The position numbers were made by a program, and so were the translations under genes. From Ornithinibacillus caprae (GTDB lineage: Bacteria > Bacillota > Bacilli > Bacillales > Amphibacillaceae): 64,000 nt of DNA. The notes beneath the pieces were generated by a model. The model made no database searches. It was not told where the DNA came from and saw only the letters and a list, made by a program, of their open reading frames with translations. Every line of letters starts with the position of its first letter. Position 1 is the stretch's first letter. Shown piece by piece: positions 1 to 8,717 of the stretch. The DNA lies in NCBI RefSeq assembly GCF_009728145.1, contig NZ_WOCA01000005.1, forward strand, positions 62,001 through 126,000. The letters run 5' to 3'.

Positions 1-1104
1 AGATAATGCAATGCGGACATATCCTTCTCCGGAAGGTCCAAATGCTGTCCCAGGTGTTACAATTACACCCGCTTTCTCCAGTAACATGTTTGAAAATTCT
101 ATAGATGTGTGGTTAGCAGGCGTTTTTGCCCATAGAAAGATGGTCCCTTTTGGCTTTTGTACTTCCATGCCAATTTCATGTAATGCTCCGTATAGCTTTT
201 CCATGCGTTCTTGAAATACAGCATTATTTTCTTTTACCACAGATAAATCACTTTTAAGTGCAGTTGCTGCAGCCTTTTGGATCGGGATAAACTGACAGGT
301 ATCCATATTGCTTTTTAATGTAGCAATTGCTTTAATAATCGTTTTATTCCCTACAACATATCCAATCCTCCATCCAGTCATATTAAAACTTTTCGATAAT
401 GATCCAAACTCAATGGCATTGTCTTTTGCATTCGGAACCTGCAATACACTTGGTGCTTTATATTCCCCAAACGTTACCAGGTCATAAGCAGCATCATGAG
501 CAAGTAACATATGATTATCCCGCACAAATGTAATCGCTTCCAAAAATGTATTCAACCCTACTGTTGCAGAAGTTGGATTGCTTGGATAGTTTAAAAATAA
601 TAGTTTTGCTTTTTCTTTCACTTGATCAGGTACAAGATTAAATTTAGGAATATAACCGTTCTGTTGATCCAACGGTAAATATTCACTCACTCCTCCTGCT
701 AGATGGATTGCCGTACGATAAACTGGATATCCGGGATCTGGTATTAATACTGTATCGCCTGGGTTAATGACTGCTTGCACAAGATTGGCAATGCCTTCTT
801 TTGATCCAATGAGTGTAAGAACCTCCGAATCGGGATCTAATTCCACTCCATAATGGCTCCTATAATGTTGTGCTACAGCATTTCTATAGTCTGATATCCC
901 ATCATAGCTCGAGTAACGATGGTTACTTGATACCTTAGCCTCTTCAATTAACTTATCGATCACAAATTGAGGTGTTGGTAAATCAGGAGCACCTATTCCT
1001 AAATCAATGACATCGACACCTTGTTTTTGCAGTTTCTTCTTTTTTCGTTGAAATTCAGAAAACAAATACGGCGGTAAATCCTTTACCCTGTTCGATACTT
1101 GCAT
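1..1104 (-). CDS. Class I/II PLP-dependent aminotransferase (3' end outside window)
   Basis: The reverse strand is open for 368 codons from an ATG at 1104 to the window edge, so the C-terminus is missing. The protein begins MQVSNRVKDLPPYLFSEF and carries fold-type I aminotransferase landmarks: GIGAPDLPTP near the N-terminus, NYPSNPTSA in the middle and SLSKSFNMTGWRIGY, whose lysine should bind PLP. It resembles the LL-diaminopimelate/aspartate aminotransferase-like branch, but the substrate cannot be assigned. A GGAGG lies about 10 bases before the ATG. It diverges from the kynurenine operon, so a role with tryptophan or kynurenine is possible but unproven. Confidence 0.9.
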   Translation of the reverse strand, partial: MQVSNRVKDLPPYLFSEFQRKKKKLQKQGVDVIDLGIGAPDLPTPQFVIDKLIEEAKVSSNHRYSSYDGISDYRNAVAQHYRSHYGVELDPDSEVLTLIGSKEGIANLVQAVINPGDTVLIPDPGYPVYRTAIHLAGGVSEYLPLDQQNGYIPKFNLVPDQVKEKAKLLFLNYPSNPTSATVGLNTFLEAITFVRDNHMLLAHDAAYDLVTFGEYKAPSVLQVPNAKDNAIEFGSLSKSFNMTGWRIGYVVGNKTIIKAIATLKSNMDTCQFIPIQKAAATALKSDLSVVKENNAVFQERMEKLYGALHEIGMEVQKPKGTIFLWAKTPANHTSIEFSNMLLEKAGVIVTPGTAFGPSGEGYVRIALS

Positions 1105-1126
1105 CCCTCTTCATCCTCCGTTTCAA

Positions 1127-1149
1127 TATATGAAATGACATTTCATATA
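1127..1149. promoter_or_regulatory. Perfect 23-bp palindrome, candidate operator
   Basis: TATATGAAATG and its exact reverse complement flank a single central A. The site lies just downstream of the predicted -10 of the aminotransferase promoter and upstream of its ribosome binding site, where a repressor would block transcription. The binding protein is unknown. Confidence 0.6.
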
Positions 1150-1158
1150 CTTATCATT

Positions 1159-1187
1159 AGTATAGAATGGTAATTATGATTTTTCAA
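1159..1187 (-). promoter_or_regulatory. SigA-type promoter for the aminotransferase
   Basis: Read on the reverse strand, TTGAAA is followed after exactly 17 bases by TATACT. Both hexamers are one base from consensus. The predicted start lies immediately before the palindrome at 1127-1149. Confidence 0.65.
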
Positions 1188-1354
1188 TGATTTTTAAAAA
1201 TTTAAATTAATTTTCCAAAAAAAATAATTACTACTAAAAAAATGCCTTCATTTCACTTTATTAGAAACGCTCATTTTTTATTCAAAAAATAATTATTTAA
1301 GCTGACAGAAAACGAATTACCTTGCCTAATTATATAAGGGAACGATAATTCTAG

Positions 1355-1382
1355 TTTTCAAAGAACAAATATTTGTTAGAAT
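1355..1382 (+). promoter_or_regulatory. Candidate kyn operon promoter with internal palindrome
   Basis: TTTTCA (1355-1360) and TAGAAT (1377-1382) are separated by 16 bases. The spacer contains the perfect 14-bp palindrome AACAAATATTTGTT (1364-1377), a plausible repressor site. An alternative upstream pair is TTGCCT at 1322 with ATAATT 17 bases later. The promoter call is by eye and tentative. Confidence 0.4.
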
Positions 1383-1404
1383 AGTCTATAAAGAGGTGAT
1401 GTAT

Positions 1405-2676
1405 ATGAACACAGACAAAAATTATGCCATACGGCTTGATCAAAATGATAATTTAGCTTCATTCCGAAAAGAATTTTATATCTCTAATGAGACCATTTAT
1501 TTAGATGGAAACTCATTAGGATTGATGTCTAAGCGTGCAGAAACAGCTGTAACTACGTTAATGAATTCTTGGAAAACCTATGCCATTGATGGTTGGACAG
1601 AAGGGAAGCATCCATGGTTTTATTTATCGGAAAAGCTAGGAGGTATGTCGGCACAATTAGTAGGAGCCAAACCGGAGGAAGTAATTATAACTGGTTCTAC
1701 CACAACAAACTTACACCAGCTTGTTGCAACCTTTTTCCATCCAACAAATGAAAAAAATAAAATCCTTGCAGATGAGTTGAACTTCCCTTCTGACATTTAT
1801 GCATTGAAAAGTCAGCTTCAGTTAAAAGGACTCGATCCAGCTGATCATCTGCTTCAAATAAAAAGTAAAAATGGATATACATTAGATACACAAAGCATTA
1901 TTGATAGGATGCAAGAAGATGTTGCTTTAATTGTTTTACCAGGAGTTTTGTATCGAAGTGGACAAATTTTAGATATGGAACGGTTAACAAAGGAAGCACA
2001 TCAACGAAACATATTAATAGGATTTGATTTGTGCCACTCCATTGGATCCATTCCACATCAATTAAGTGAGTGGGATGTAGACTTTGCTTTTTGGTGTACA
2101 TATAAACATCTAAATGGTGGACCGGGCAGTGTTGGCGGTCTTTATGTAAATGAAAAACACTTTGGGAAAGAGCCTGGACTAGCTGGATGGTTTAGTTCGG
2201 CAAAGGAAAAGCAGTTTGATATGGAACACACATTAACTGCTGCTGAAGATGCTGGAGCTTTTCAAATAGGTACTCCACACGTATTAAGTGTCGCACCTTT
2301 ACTAGGCTCATTAGAAATGTTTGAAGAAGCTGGAATAGAAGAAATTCGAAAAAAATCGCTAAGATTAACAAACTATCTCATGCAGTTAATTGATAGCGAG
2401 TTAGCCGACTATCATTTTAAAATTGCTAACCCACGTGATGACAAAACACGAGGTGGACATGTTTTCCTTGAACACCCTGAAGCAGCTCGTATTTGCAAGG
2501 CTTTAAAGGCTGAAGGTATTGTCCCAGATTTTCGTAATCCAAATGGAATAAGGCTAGCACCTGTTGCCCTATACAATACTTTTGAAGACGTATGGCAAAC
2601 GGTACAGATGTTGAAAACGATTATGCGTGAAGAACGGTATAAAAAATATGAAAATAAACGAGGTGTTATTGCGTAA
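1405..2676 (+). CDS. kynU: Kynureninase
   Basis: A 423-residue cytoplasmic PLP enzyme that hydrolyses L-kynurenine to anthranilate and alanine. It contains [12 protein letters not shown] near the N-terminus and [15 protein letters not shown], where Lys234 is the expected PLP lysine; the C-terminal [21 protein letters not shown] is also typical of the family. I chose the ATG at 1405 because AAGAGGTGAT ends a few bases before it, whereas the upstream GTG and ATG at 1396 and 1399 overlap that ribosome binding site. It is the first gene of kynU-kynB-kynA, and its stop codon overlaps the kynB start by one base, implying translational coupling. Confidence 0.95.
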   Translation: MNTDKNYAIRLDQNDNLASFRKEFYISNETIYLDGNSLGLMSKRAETAVTTLMNSWKTYAIDGWTEGKHPWFYLSEKLGGMSAQLVGAKPEEVIITGSTTTNLHQLVATFFHPTNEKNKILADELNFPSDIYALKSQLQLKGLDPADHLLQIKSKNGYTLDTQSIIDRMQEDVALIVLPGVLYRSGQILDMERLTKEAHQRNILIGFDLCHSIGSIPHQLSEWDVDFAFWCTYKHLNGGPGSVGGLYVNEKHFGKEPGLAGWFSSAKEKQFDMEHTLTAAEDAGAFQIGTPHVLSVAPLLGSLEMFEEAGIEEIRKKSLRLTNYLMQLIDSELADYHFKIANPRDDKTRGGHVFLEHPEAARICKALKAEGIVPDFRNPNGIRLAPVALYNTFEDVWQTVQMLKTIMREERYKKYENKRGVIA

Positions 2677-3320
2677 TGTCATCATGGATTGATATATCTC
2701 AACCGTTAACAAATGATATGGCACACTGGCCAGGAGATACCCCCTTCTCCTTTTCATTAACCTATACAAAGGAGCAAACAGGTTCCGTAAACATTGGGCA
2801 ACTAACTTCTAGTGTACATACTGGAACTCATATTGATGCACCTTTTCACTATAATTCGGAAGGTAAAACAGTTGATCAACTAGATCTTGACCTCTATATC
2901 GGTTCGGCAAGAGTAATTGATGTAAGTCATGTGAATCAAATAGATGTCGCAGTATTAAAAAATTTATCACTTGAAAAAACGGAGCGGTTATTGCTTCGTA
3001 CGTCTTTACCGAATAATCCAAATCGCTTTCCTAAACAGATTCCGTTTTTAGATCCGAACATTGCACCTTACTTACAGGAATTAGGAGTACGCCTATTAGG
3101 TGTCGATATGCCATCTGTTGATGCTCCAGACAGTAAGGACCTTGCTATGCATCATGCTCTTGATGATCACGAAATAAATATCTTAGAAAACCTCATGCTC
3201 GACCATGTTGAAGAAGGAGATTATGAACTAATTGCTCTACCGCTAGCTATCGAAGGTGCAGATGGTAGTCCAGTTCGAGCTATCCTACGCCCAATGAAGG
3301 ATGTGACCAATAATGACTAA
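2676..3320 (+). CDS. kynB: Kynurenine formamidase (arylformamidase)
   Basis: A 214-residue member of the bacterial cyclase-fold formamidases, which hydrolyse N-formylkynurenine to kynurenine. The signature [12 protein letters not shown] (His48, His52, Asp54) supplies the metal ligands, and [10 protein letters not shown] and [17 protein letters not shown] are typical of the family. Length matches KynB (about 210). The start overlaps the kynU stop as TAATG, with GAGGTG ten bases upstream, and the 3' end overlaps kynA by eight bases. Confidence 0.94.
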   Translation: MSSWIDISQPLTNDMAHWPGDTPFSFSLTYTKEQTGSVNIGQLTSSVHTGTHIDAPFHYNSEGKTVDQLDLDLYIGSARVIDVSHVNQIDVAVLKNLSLEKTERLLLRTSLPNNPNRFPKQIPFLDPNIAPYLQELGVRLLGVDMPSVDAPDSKDLAMHHALDDHEINILENLMLDHVEEGDYELIALPLAIEGADGSPVRAILRPMKDVTNND

Positions 3321-4161
3321 AAAAGAAACAAATGAAACATTTCAATCTGAGCAGGGAATTCACACTGACTTTTTAGAAAAAATGACCTATGGAGATTATT
3401 TGCAGCTTGATACATTATTAGGTAGTCAAAAAAGATTATCAAACCATCATGATGAAATGTTATTCATCATCATTCATCAAGTTAGTGAACTATGGCTTAA
3501 ATTAATCATTCATGAGATTAAAGCAGCAACCATAGCAATACAACAAGGGAAATTACAAGCTTCCTTTAAGATGCTAGCACGAGTTTCCAAAATTCAATCA
3601 CAAATCATCCAGGCATGGGATGTATTATCTACCTTAACGCCTGCAGAGTACATGGAGTTTCGTGATAAATTAGGTAATGCATCAGGATTTCAATCTTATC
3701 AATACCGTCTCGTCGAATTCGTTCTTGGTTATAAAACTCCTCATATTATGAAAATATATAAAAAAGACGAAGAACTGTATACTATCTTAAAGGACGCCTA
3801 TGAAGCTCCAGGACTTTATGATGTGTCGATACAAGCACTTGCTAAGGAAGGATTTACCATTAACAAAGATGTGTTACAACGTGATTTTTCAAAGACATAT
3901 CATAAGGATACATCCGTAGAGCAAGCGTGGCTTGAAGTTTATAAGCACAAGGAAAAATATTGGAACTTATATCAACTTGCCGAAAAACTAGTTGATATTG
4001 AGGATTGGTTCCAGCAATGGCGTTTCCGACATATGAAAACAGTAGAGCGAATTATTGGTCATAAAACAGGTACAGGTGGATCGTCTGGAGTCGGATATTT
4101 AAAGAAAGTTCTTGATCATTATTTCTTCCCAGAGCTATGGGAAATACGAACCAAATTATAA
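3313..4161 (+). CDS. kynA: Tryptophan 2,3-dioxygenase
   Basis: A 282-residue heme enzyme that opens the indole ring of L-tryptophan to N-formylkynurenine, the first step of the pathway encoded here. Visible family motifs are [18 protein letters not shown] in helix region 50-70, [11 protein letters not shown] and the substrate-binding loop [11 protein letters not shown] near the C-terminus. Length matches bacterial TDO (about 280). It is the third gene of the operon although it catalyses step one. No gene for anthranilate breakdown follows, so the product of the operon is probably anthranilate plus alanine. Confidence 0.95.
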   Translation: MTKKETNETFQSEQGIHTDFLEKMTYGDYLQLDTLLGSQKRLSNHHDEMLFIIIHQVSELWLKLIIHEIKAATIAIQQGKLQASFKMLARVSKIQSQIIQAWDVLSTLTPAEYMEFRDKLGNASGFQSYQYRLVEFVLGYKTPHIMKIYKKDEELYTILKDAYEAPGLYDVSIQALAKEGFTINKDVLQRDFSKTYHKDTSVEQAWLEVYKHKEKYWNLYQLAEKLVDIEDWFQQWRFRHMKTVERIIGHKTGTGGSSGVGYLKKVLDHYFFPELWEIRTKL

Positions 4162-4162
4162 C

Positions 4163-4189
4163 TTGACATGCATGCTATACTAGTACAAT
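4163..4189 (+). promoter_or_regulatory. Possible weak internal promoter before the transporter
   Basis: A perfect TTGACA (4163-4168) is followed by TACAAT (4184-4189), but the spacer is only 15 bases. It could give the transporter some independent expression; read-through from kynA is equally possible because no terminator is seen between them. Confidence 0.3.
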
Positions 4190-4225
4190 AAAGTTTATAC
4201 ATCAAGAGAAAGAGAGGCACAAAAT

Positions 4226-5572
4226 ATGACACACCAAAAAAGTGATCAGTGGACTTCTAGATTAGGATTCATTCTGTCGTCAGCAGGAGCAGCTGTTGGG
4301 CTAGGAGCAATTTGGAAGTTCCCTTATATGACTGGAATGAATGGCGGTGGTGCCTTTTTCTTTCTTTTCATACTATTTACCGTATTAATTGGATTACCAA
4401 TTCTTATTGCGGAATTTATTATTGGACGTGGATCACAACGAGAAGCAGTTAGTGCGTATCAATTTTTAGCTCCTAAAAGTGGCTGGACAATCATTGGCCG
4501 CTGGGGTGTAGTTGGATGCTTTTTACTTATGTCATTTTACTGTGTAGTAGGTGGATGGGTACTTATATACAGTATCCTATCCATAGTAGGATTGGTTATC
4601 CAAGACCAAGCTAACTACCAGCAGCTATTTGCAACGGTTTCCGAGAATCCATTTATCACACTCTTAGGGTTAGCAGGATTCCTTGTCATTAATATTATTG
4701 TCATATCTTTTGGCATCAAAAGGGGTATTGAGAAATCAACCAAAGTATTAATGCCGCTATTATTTATCTTTTTTATCATTATCGTTTTTCGTTCTGTTAC
4801 TTTTGAGGGAGCGATGGAAGGAATTAAGTTTTTCCTTCAGCCTGATTTTTCTCAAATCACTAGAGAAGGTATATTGTACGCACTTGGTCAGTCATTCTTC
4901 TCTTTAGCTGTTGGGTTTTCCACCATGGTAACGTACAGTTCTTATTTAGGAAAAGATGTGAGTCTACCTATGTCTGCAGCATCTGTTTCCTTGATGAATA
5001 TTGTTATTTCATTATTAGCAGGACTTGCTATTTTCCCAGTAGTATTCTCTTTTGGCTTAACACCTGCAGAAGGGCCAGGATTACTATTTATGGTTCTACC
5101 GGAAGCATTCGGACAGATGCCATTTGGTGAAGTATTCCTTAGTCTATTTTTATTACTATTTTTATTTGCGATTATGACATCATCATTTAGTATGCTAGAG
5201 ATCATCACATCTGCTTTTACAGCAAACCAAAAAAATTCACGAACGAAGGTTGCTTCTATTGCAGGTGTCGTTATATTCTTTGCTGGTATTCCTGCAGCTT
5301 TATCATCTAGTTATATGTCACATATAAAGATTTTTGGATTAACTGTATTTGATGCAACAGACTTTTTAGTCAGCAATATTTTACTACCAGGTGGTTGTCT
5401 ACTAATTGCATTATTTATTGGATTCAAAATGGATAAAGCTTTGATGAAAAAGGAATTTTACTATAGCAATAATCTACCAGCAGGTATGTTCCCTATATGG
5501 CTTCAAATCATGCGATGGATCGTTCCTGTAACTATAATCATTGTGTTTTTAGGTTCACTAGGGATTTTATAA
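4226..5572 (+). CDS. Sodium-dependent amino-acid transporter, NSS (SNF) family
   Basis: A 448-residue polytopic membrane protein with 11-12 hydrophobic segments and the NSS signature GLGAIWKFPYMTGMNGGGAFF in helix 1, followed by GLPILIAEFIIGRG. The later SLAVGFSTMVTYSSY is the second sodium-site helix. Bacterial NSS proteins import hydrophobic amino acids with sodium. Placement 64 bases after kynA on the same strand suggests tryptophan (or kynurenine) as substrate, comparable with TnaT; this is inference from context. AGAGAGG precedes the ATG, and a strong terminator follows. Confidence 0.9.
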   Translation: MTHQKSDQWTSRLGFILSSAGAAVGLGAIWKFPYMTGMNGGGAFFFLFILFTVLIGLPILIAEFIIGRGSQREAVSAYQFLAPKSGWTIIGRWGVVGCFLLMSFYCVVGGWVLIYSILSIVGLVIQDQANYQQLFATVSENPFITLLGLAGFLVINIIVISFGIKRGIEKSTKVLMPLLFIFFIIIVFRSVTFEGAMEGIKFFLQPDFSQITREGILYALGQSFFSLAVGFSTMVTYSSYLGKDVSLPMSAASVSLMNIVISLLAGLAIFPVVFSFGLTPAEGPGLLFMVLPEAFGQMPFGEVFLSLFLLLFLFAIMTSSFSMLEIITSAFTANQKNSRTKVASIAGVVIFFAGIPAALSSSYMSHIKIFGLTVFDATDFLVSNILLPGGCLLIALFIGFKMDKALMKKEFYYSNNLPAGMFPIWLQIMRWIVPVTIIIVFLGSLGIL

Positions 5573-5612
5573 AGAAGGAAAACTAAAGTATTGGAGCTAT
5601 TTTTTATTAGAA

Positions 5613-5645
5613 AAAACCATGGCGGTCGTTGTCTGCCATGGTTTT
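5613..5645. terminator. Bidirectional intrinsic terminator
   Basis: The perfect 11-bp arms AAAACCATGGC and GCCATGGTTTT enclose an 11-base loop, with A/T tracts on both sides. It lies between the convergent transporter gene and the DUF5667-like gene and can serve both. Confidence 0.85.
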
Positions 5646-5657
5646 CTTTCATATTAA

Positions 5658-6845
5658 TTAATTTTTACCGTTACCGTTTTTATTTCCTTTATTTCCTTTA
5701 TTATCTTTAGCTTTTGCCTGGTTGTTCTTTTGATTAGATTTTTCTGATTTTTTATCTTGTTTTTTGACTGGCTTGTCTTTGCTTTTCTTCTCTTTTTTCA
5801 CTTCTTGCTTCTGTTTCTTTTCTTTTGCAGCAGATTTTTGTTCTTTTTTATCCTTCTTAACTGTTACTTCTTTTTCATCTTCAGTAGCTTCTTCCTCAAC
5901 ATCTTCAGCTACTTCTGTTTCTTCTTCCATATTCTCTTCTGCTTCATTGGATTCTTCTACTTCTTCTGTAGGCTGATCTAATTCAAGCTCTTCCTCATCA
6001 ACTACTTTCGCTGATCGCTTCTCAATTTTCTCTGCTAATTTATCAAAAGACTTACCTATATTTTTCATAATTGCTTGTTGTGCACGTGGATTATCAATCT
6101 TAACTAATACAGCACTTAAAGCATCGATATTATTAGCAAGCTTAACTTGAACAGCTTGACGACCCTCGTCTAATTCATCTTCTTCCTCAGTTGCTACATT
6201 TTCATCAGAGTCTTCTTCTACTGTTTCTTCTGACTCAGTTTCCTCTTCCTCGGTAGCAGAATTATCTTCATTTACAGCTTCTTCTTCCGTGGCAGAATCT
6301 TCATTTACTTCCTCTTCTTCAGAACTTTCTTCTTCTAATAATTCCTCTGCTTGCTGTTGTGTTAGAATTGCTTGTTGAAGTAATTCAGAAGCTTCTTCCA
6401 CTTTACCTGCTTCAATTAATGCATTTGCTTCTGCAATGCGCTCCGCAGCAAATTCTGCTAATAATTGGCTTTCTTTATAGTCATTAAATGTTAATGCAAG
6501 TTGAATATTTTCTTTCATAACTTTTACGAAATAGAAGAAATCTCCTGGAACTAAGTCAGCTGTTTCCGTACCATCAGCCTCTTCTTCCGTTGCATCTTCG
6601 TTATCGTCAGTAGCTTCTTCATTCTCTCCTGTTTCTTCGTTAGTGCCTTCGTTCTCTTCTGTTGCTTCCTCAGTAGTACCTTCTTCTGATTCTGCAACCT
6701 CTTCATCATTCTCAATTTCAGTGATGACTAACGATTTATCGTCACCTTCTTCATCTGCTAAAACCGTTCCTGTTCCAGTAATAACTACTGCGGATACTAC
6801 GAGTGAGCTAGTAAGCTTGCTCAAAAATTTACTTGATAATTTCAA
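5658..6845 (-). CDS. Secreted acidic protein with DUF5667-like domain and basic tail
   Basis: The start is probably TTG at 6845, eight bases after AAGGAGG, giving 395 residues; an ATG 33 bases upstream would place that ribosome site inside the gene. Residues 1-31 form a signal peptide ending TGTVLA. An extremely Glu/Thr-rich stretch follows, then a helical segment beginning VPGDFFYFVKVMKENIQLAL that resembles DUF5667, a second acidic region with a helical insert (residues about 235-285), and a Lys/Asn/Gly-rich tail of about 70 residues. It is probably exported and wall-associated. The function is unknown. No enzyme motif is visible. Confidence 0.8.
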   Translation of the reverse strand: MKLSSKFLSKLTSSLVVSAVVITGTGTVLADEEGDDKSLVITEIENDEEVAESEEGTTEEATEENEGTNEETGENEEATDDNEDATEEEADGTETADLVPGDFFYFVKVMKENIQLALTFNDYKESQLLAEFAAERIAEANALIEAGKVEEASELLQQAILTQQQAEELLEEESSEEEEVNEDSATEEEAVNEDNSATEEEETESEETVEEDSDENVATEEEDELDEGRQAVQVKLANNIDALSAVLVKIDNPRAQQAIMKNIGKSFDKLAEKIEKRSAKVVDEEELELDQPTEEVEESNEAEENMEEETEVAEDVEEEATEDEKEVTVKKDKKEQKSAAKEKKQKQEVKKEKKSKDKPVKKQDKKSEKSNQKNNQAKAKDNKGNKGNKNGNGKN

Positions 6846-7028
6846 ACCTAATTCCTCCTTCTTGATAAATAAATGCAATAAAGGTTTCGTATGCTTGACT
6901 AGTTTTCTGTCTTTTTTTGTAGGTATTTAAGAGAAATGAAACTATTTAACTAGAGGAATTAGTAGAAAATACACAGTTATTAGAAATTTTTGCCATACCT
7001 TTATGCAAATAGCCTTCGTTGCATTTAT

Positions 7029-7808
7029 GCAGGATGAAGCTGAGACAAAAAAATATCAATTAATGGAAAATCAAAACTAATTAGTTCGGATTTTTCTTTT
7101 GAGATACTTTCGTAAGCTTCGTTGCTAATTATGTATAGAATCCGCAGTAGCCTGAAATGATGGTTGGTGCTTTATCCCCGCTCCGAAAATACACTTCCCT
7201 TTCCGCGGGCGGCTGGTGTGAGCTTCCTCGTGCTGTCGCACTGCGGGATCTCACCGATGCCTTTGCTCCCGCAGGAGTCTTCGTGTATTTTCTCCGCTAT
7301 CATTTTGCTCTTTAATTTATAAAAAAACTTCTTTTTAGTCTAGTGATTGGAGCAGAGGGCAGTCGATTCCTCGAAAATAAAAAACAAATTTCTTCCTGCG
7401 ATGTAAAGCTGTCGAAGTATTCCTTGGGCCTGCGATTACTTGGCCCACCGAAAACCTTTGTCCTATGGGAACAGCACGTCCCTGAAGACCCCTTAGTGAA
7501 GCGCCTAATTCTGCTAGTATCACTTTGAAGCATAGTTCCTCGGTGAAAGGACAAAGAAGTATATTCAAGATGTTCCCTGGCTGAAGCCGTGCCCGCGGCA
7601 AAGTAGACACTGTGAAAGCGACTGCCCGAAGCGTAAATCACGTTGCTGTTCTTGGTCCTCTCTTGCGTGTTTACTGGGCAATAAGTTACTGCGCTTTTTA
7701 TATCAACTACGTATTTAAGATCCAGCCATAAAAAATAACATCCTCTACTTTCCTGTCCCTGAATCATTCGTCTTTGGAATGGAACGCTTTTGCTTTGTCC
7801 CAGCCTCA
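7029..7808. repeat. Long non-coding intergenic element bounded by inverted GAGGCTGGGACAAA-like ends
   Basis: This stretch is clearly richer in G+C than its surroundings and has no gene with a ribosome binding site. It starts with GAAGCTGAGACAAAA (7027 onward) and ends with TTTGTCCCAGCCTCAAC, i.e. the two ends are imperfect inverted copies of GAGGCTGGGACAAA. That motif is widespread between genes in Bacillales (recalled, not searched). The interior has palindromic pieces such as CCTTGGGCCTGCG...CTTGGCCCACCG. The bases just before it (6880-7028) show nothing beyond AT-rich DNA. Confidence 0.55.
7176..7296. repeat. GC-rich sub-element with alternating hairpins
   Basis: Within the larger element, the segment from CTCCGAAAATACACTTCCC to GTGTATTTTCTCCG is flanked by GAAAATACAC / GTGTATTTTC inverted repeats and contains CCGCGGGCGG, a GTGCTGTCGCAC hairpin and CCCGCAGGAG. 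This pattern recalls a multi-copy intergenic sequence of marine Bacillaceae. The outer stem would close a roughly 100-base structured RNA. Confidence 0.5.
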
Positions 7809-7813
7809 ACTAC

Positions 7814-7846
7814 CAAAAAACCCCTAAAGATTAAATCTTTAGGGGT
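7814..7846 (-). terminator. Intrinsic terminator of the 7860-8531 gene
   Basis: Read on the reverse strand, CCCCTAAAGATT pairs with AATCTTTAGGGG and is followed by six T residues. It directly follows the stop of the hypothetical gene. Confidence 0.85.
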
Positions 7847-7859
7847 GAATAATTATACC

Positions 7860-8531
7860 TTACAAATCTTCCTCTACACGGAAAACTAATTGATATTTAT
7901 TTTCATCTATTAAGTCTGCAACATGTACACGCACGCCATGACCGAAAACAACTTCATCTTCTGTCATCGCAACTACCATTGCCTTTGTACTTTGCTGAAC
8001 ATCTAAATATATATCTCCGACTACAGGTGTTATACTTTCATCACTTTCAGCTAAATAGGAAATAGACTCATCTTCTATCTGCTGTGATTCAGGTACCAAG
8101 CTTTTATCATAATAAGCAATTTCTTGACTTGCATCAGTACGACCAGGAACCATTACAACATATTCATGGTGTTTTACACCATTGTCTCTAGTCGTAACTA
8201 CATTGCCATCTTCTACACTCTCCACTTTTTCTATTGCATTTAGGGAATAGTGATCTAGAAAATCCGGTGCTGGCTTAACAATTAAAATATAGTCACCTGG
8301 TTCTGGCATTTTATTTTTATCAATGGTATAACGTTTGCCGTAGAAGATAAACGTATCATTGTGTTGCGGTTTATACAGATTGATCTCACTCGCTCTTGTG
8401 AGAACCTGCTTCATATCTTTTAAGCGATATAAGTGTACAGATTTCTTAAACATTGGTTTAACAGAGTATACCTGATGGAGTTCATTCTCATAAAAAACAA
8501 ATTGACCTTTTCTTACTTGAAGAAGTTTCAT
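7860..8531 (-). CDS. Conserved-looking hypothetical cytoplasmic protein
   Basis: A 223-residue protein with no signal peptide or membrane segment. It begins MKLLQVRKGQFVFYENELHQ and reads as a chain of short beta-rich segments (KGQFVFY, NDTFIFYGKRYTI, GDYILIVKP, GDIYLDV, EDEVVFGHGVRVHVADL), suggesting three or four small barrel-like repeats. I do not recognise the family. AGGAGGATATGAA gives a strong ribosome site for the ATG. It is monocistronic with its own terminator. Confidence 0.75.
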   Translation of the reverse strand: MKLLQVRKGQFVFYENELHQVYSVKPMFKKSVHLYRLKDMKQVLTRASEINLYKPQHNDTFIFYGKRYTIDKNKMPEPGDYILIVKPAPDFLDHYSLNAIEKVESVEDGNVVTTRDNGVKHHEYVVMVPGRTDASQEIAYYDKSLVPESQQIEDESISYLAESDESITPVVGDIYLDVQQSTKAMVVAMTEDEVVFGHGVRVHVADLIDENKYQLVFRVEEDL

Positions 8532-8717
8532 TTCATATCCTCCTATATTAAAACTTAATCATACATATGTAGTTCACATATATTTTAACAATAATTGCGG
8601 ATCCTTATACTTATGTTCCCTTAACTATACTTCATTTAAACATGAATGCAAGGAATATTCTACTTTTTTTCATCGTTTTGCCATTATATTATTCTCAAAA
8701 TGACCGTTTTATTATTA

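Noticed and set aside
1105-1395. T-box or tryptophan-responsive leader upstream of kynU
   Set aside because: No T-box core (AGGGTGGNACCGCG) or leader peptide with Trp codons was seen.
5757-5981. Phe/Leu-rich forward frames antisense to the acidic protein
   Set aside because: They are shadows of the Lys/Glu-rich coding repeat on the other strand.
7312-7809. Reverse open frame of 165 codons in the long intergenic element
   Set aside because: No ribosome site, no recognisable protein pattern, and overlapping frames in other phases; the region looks like a structured repeat.
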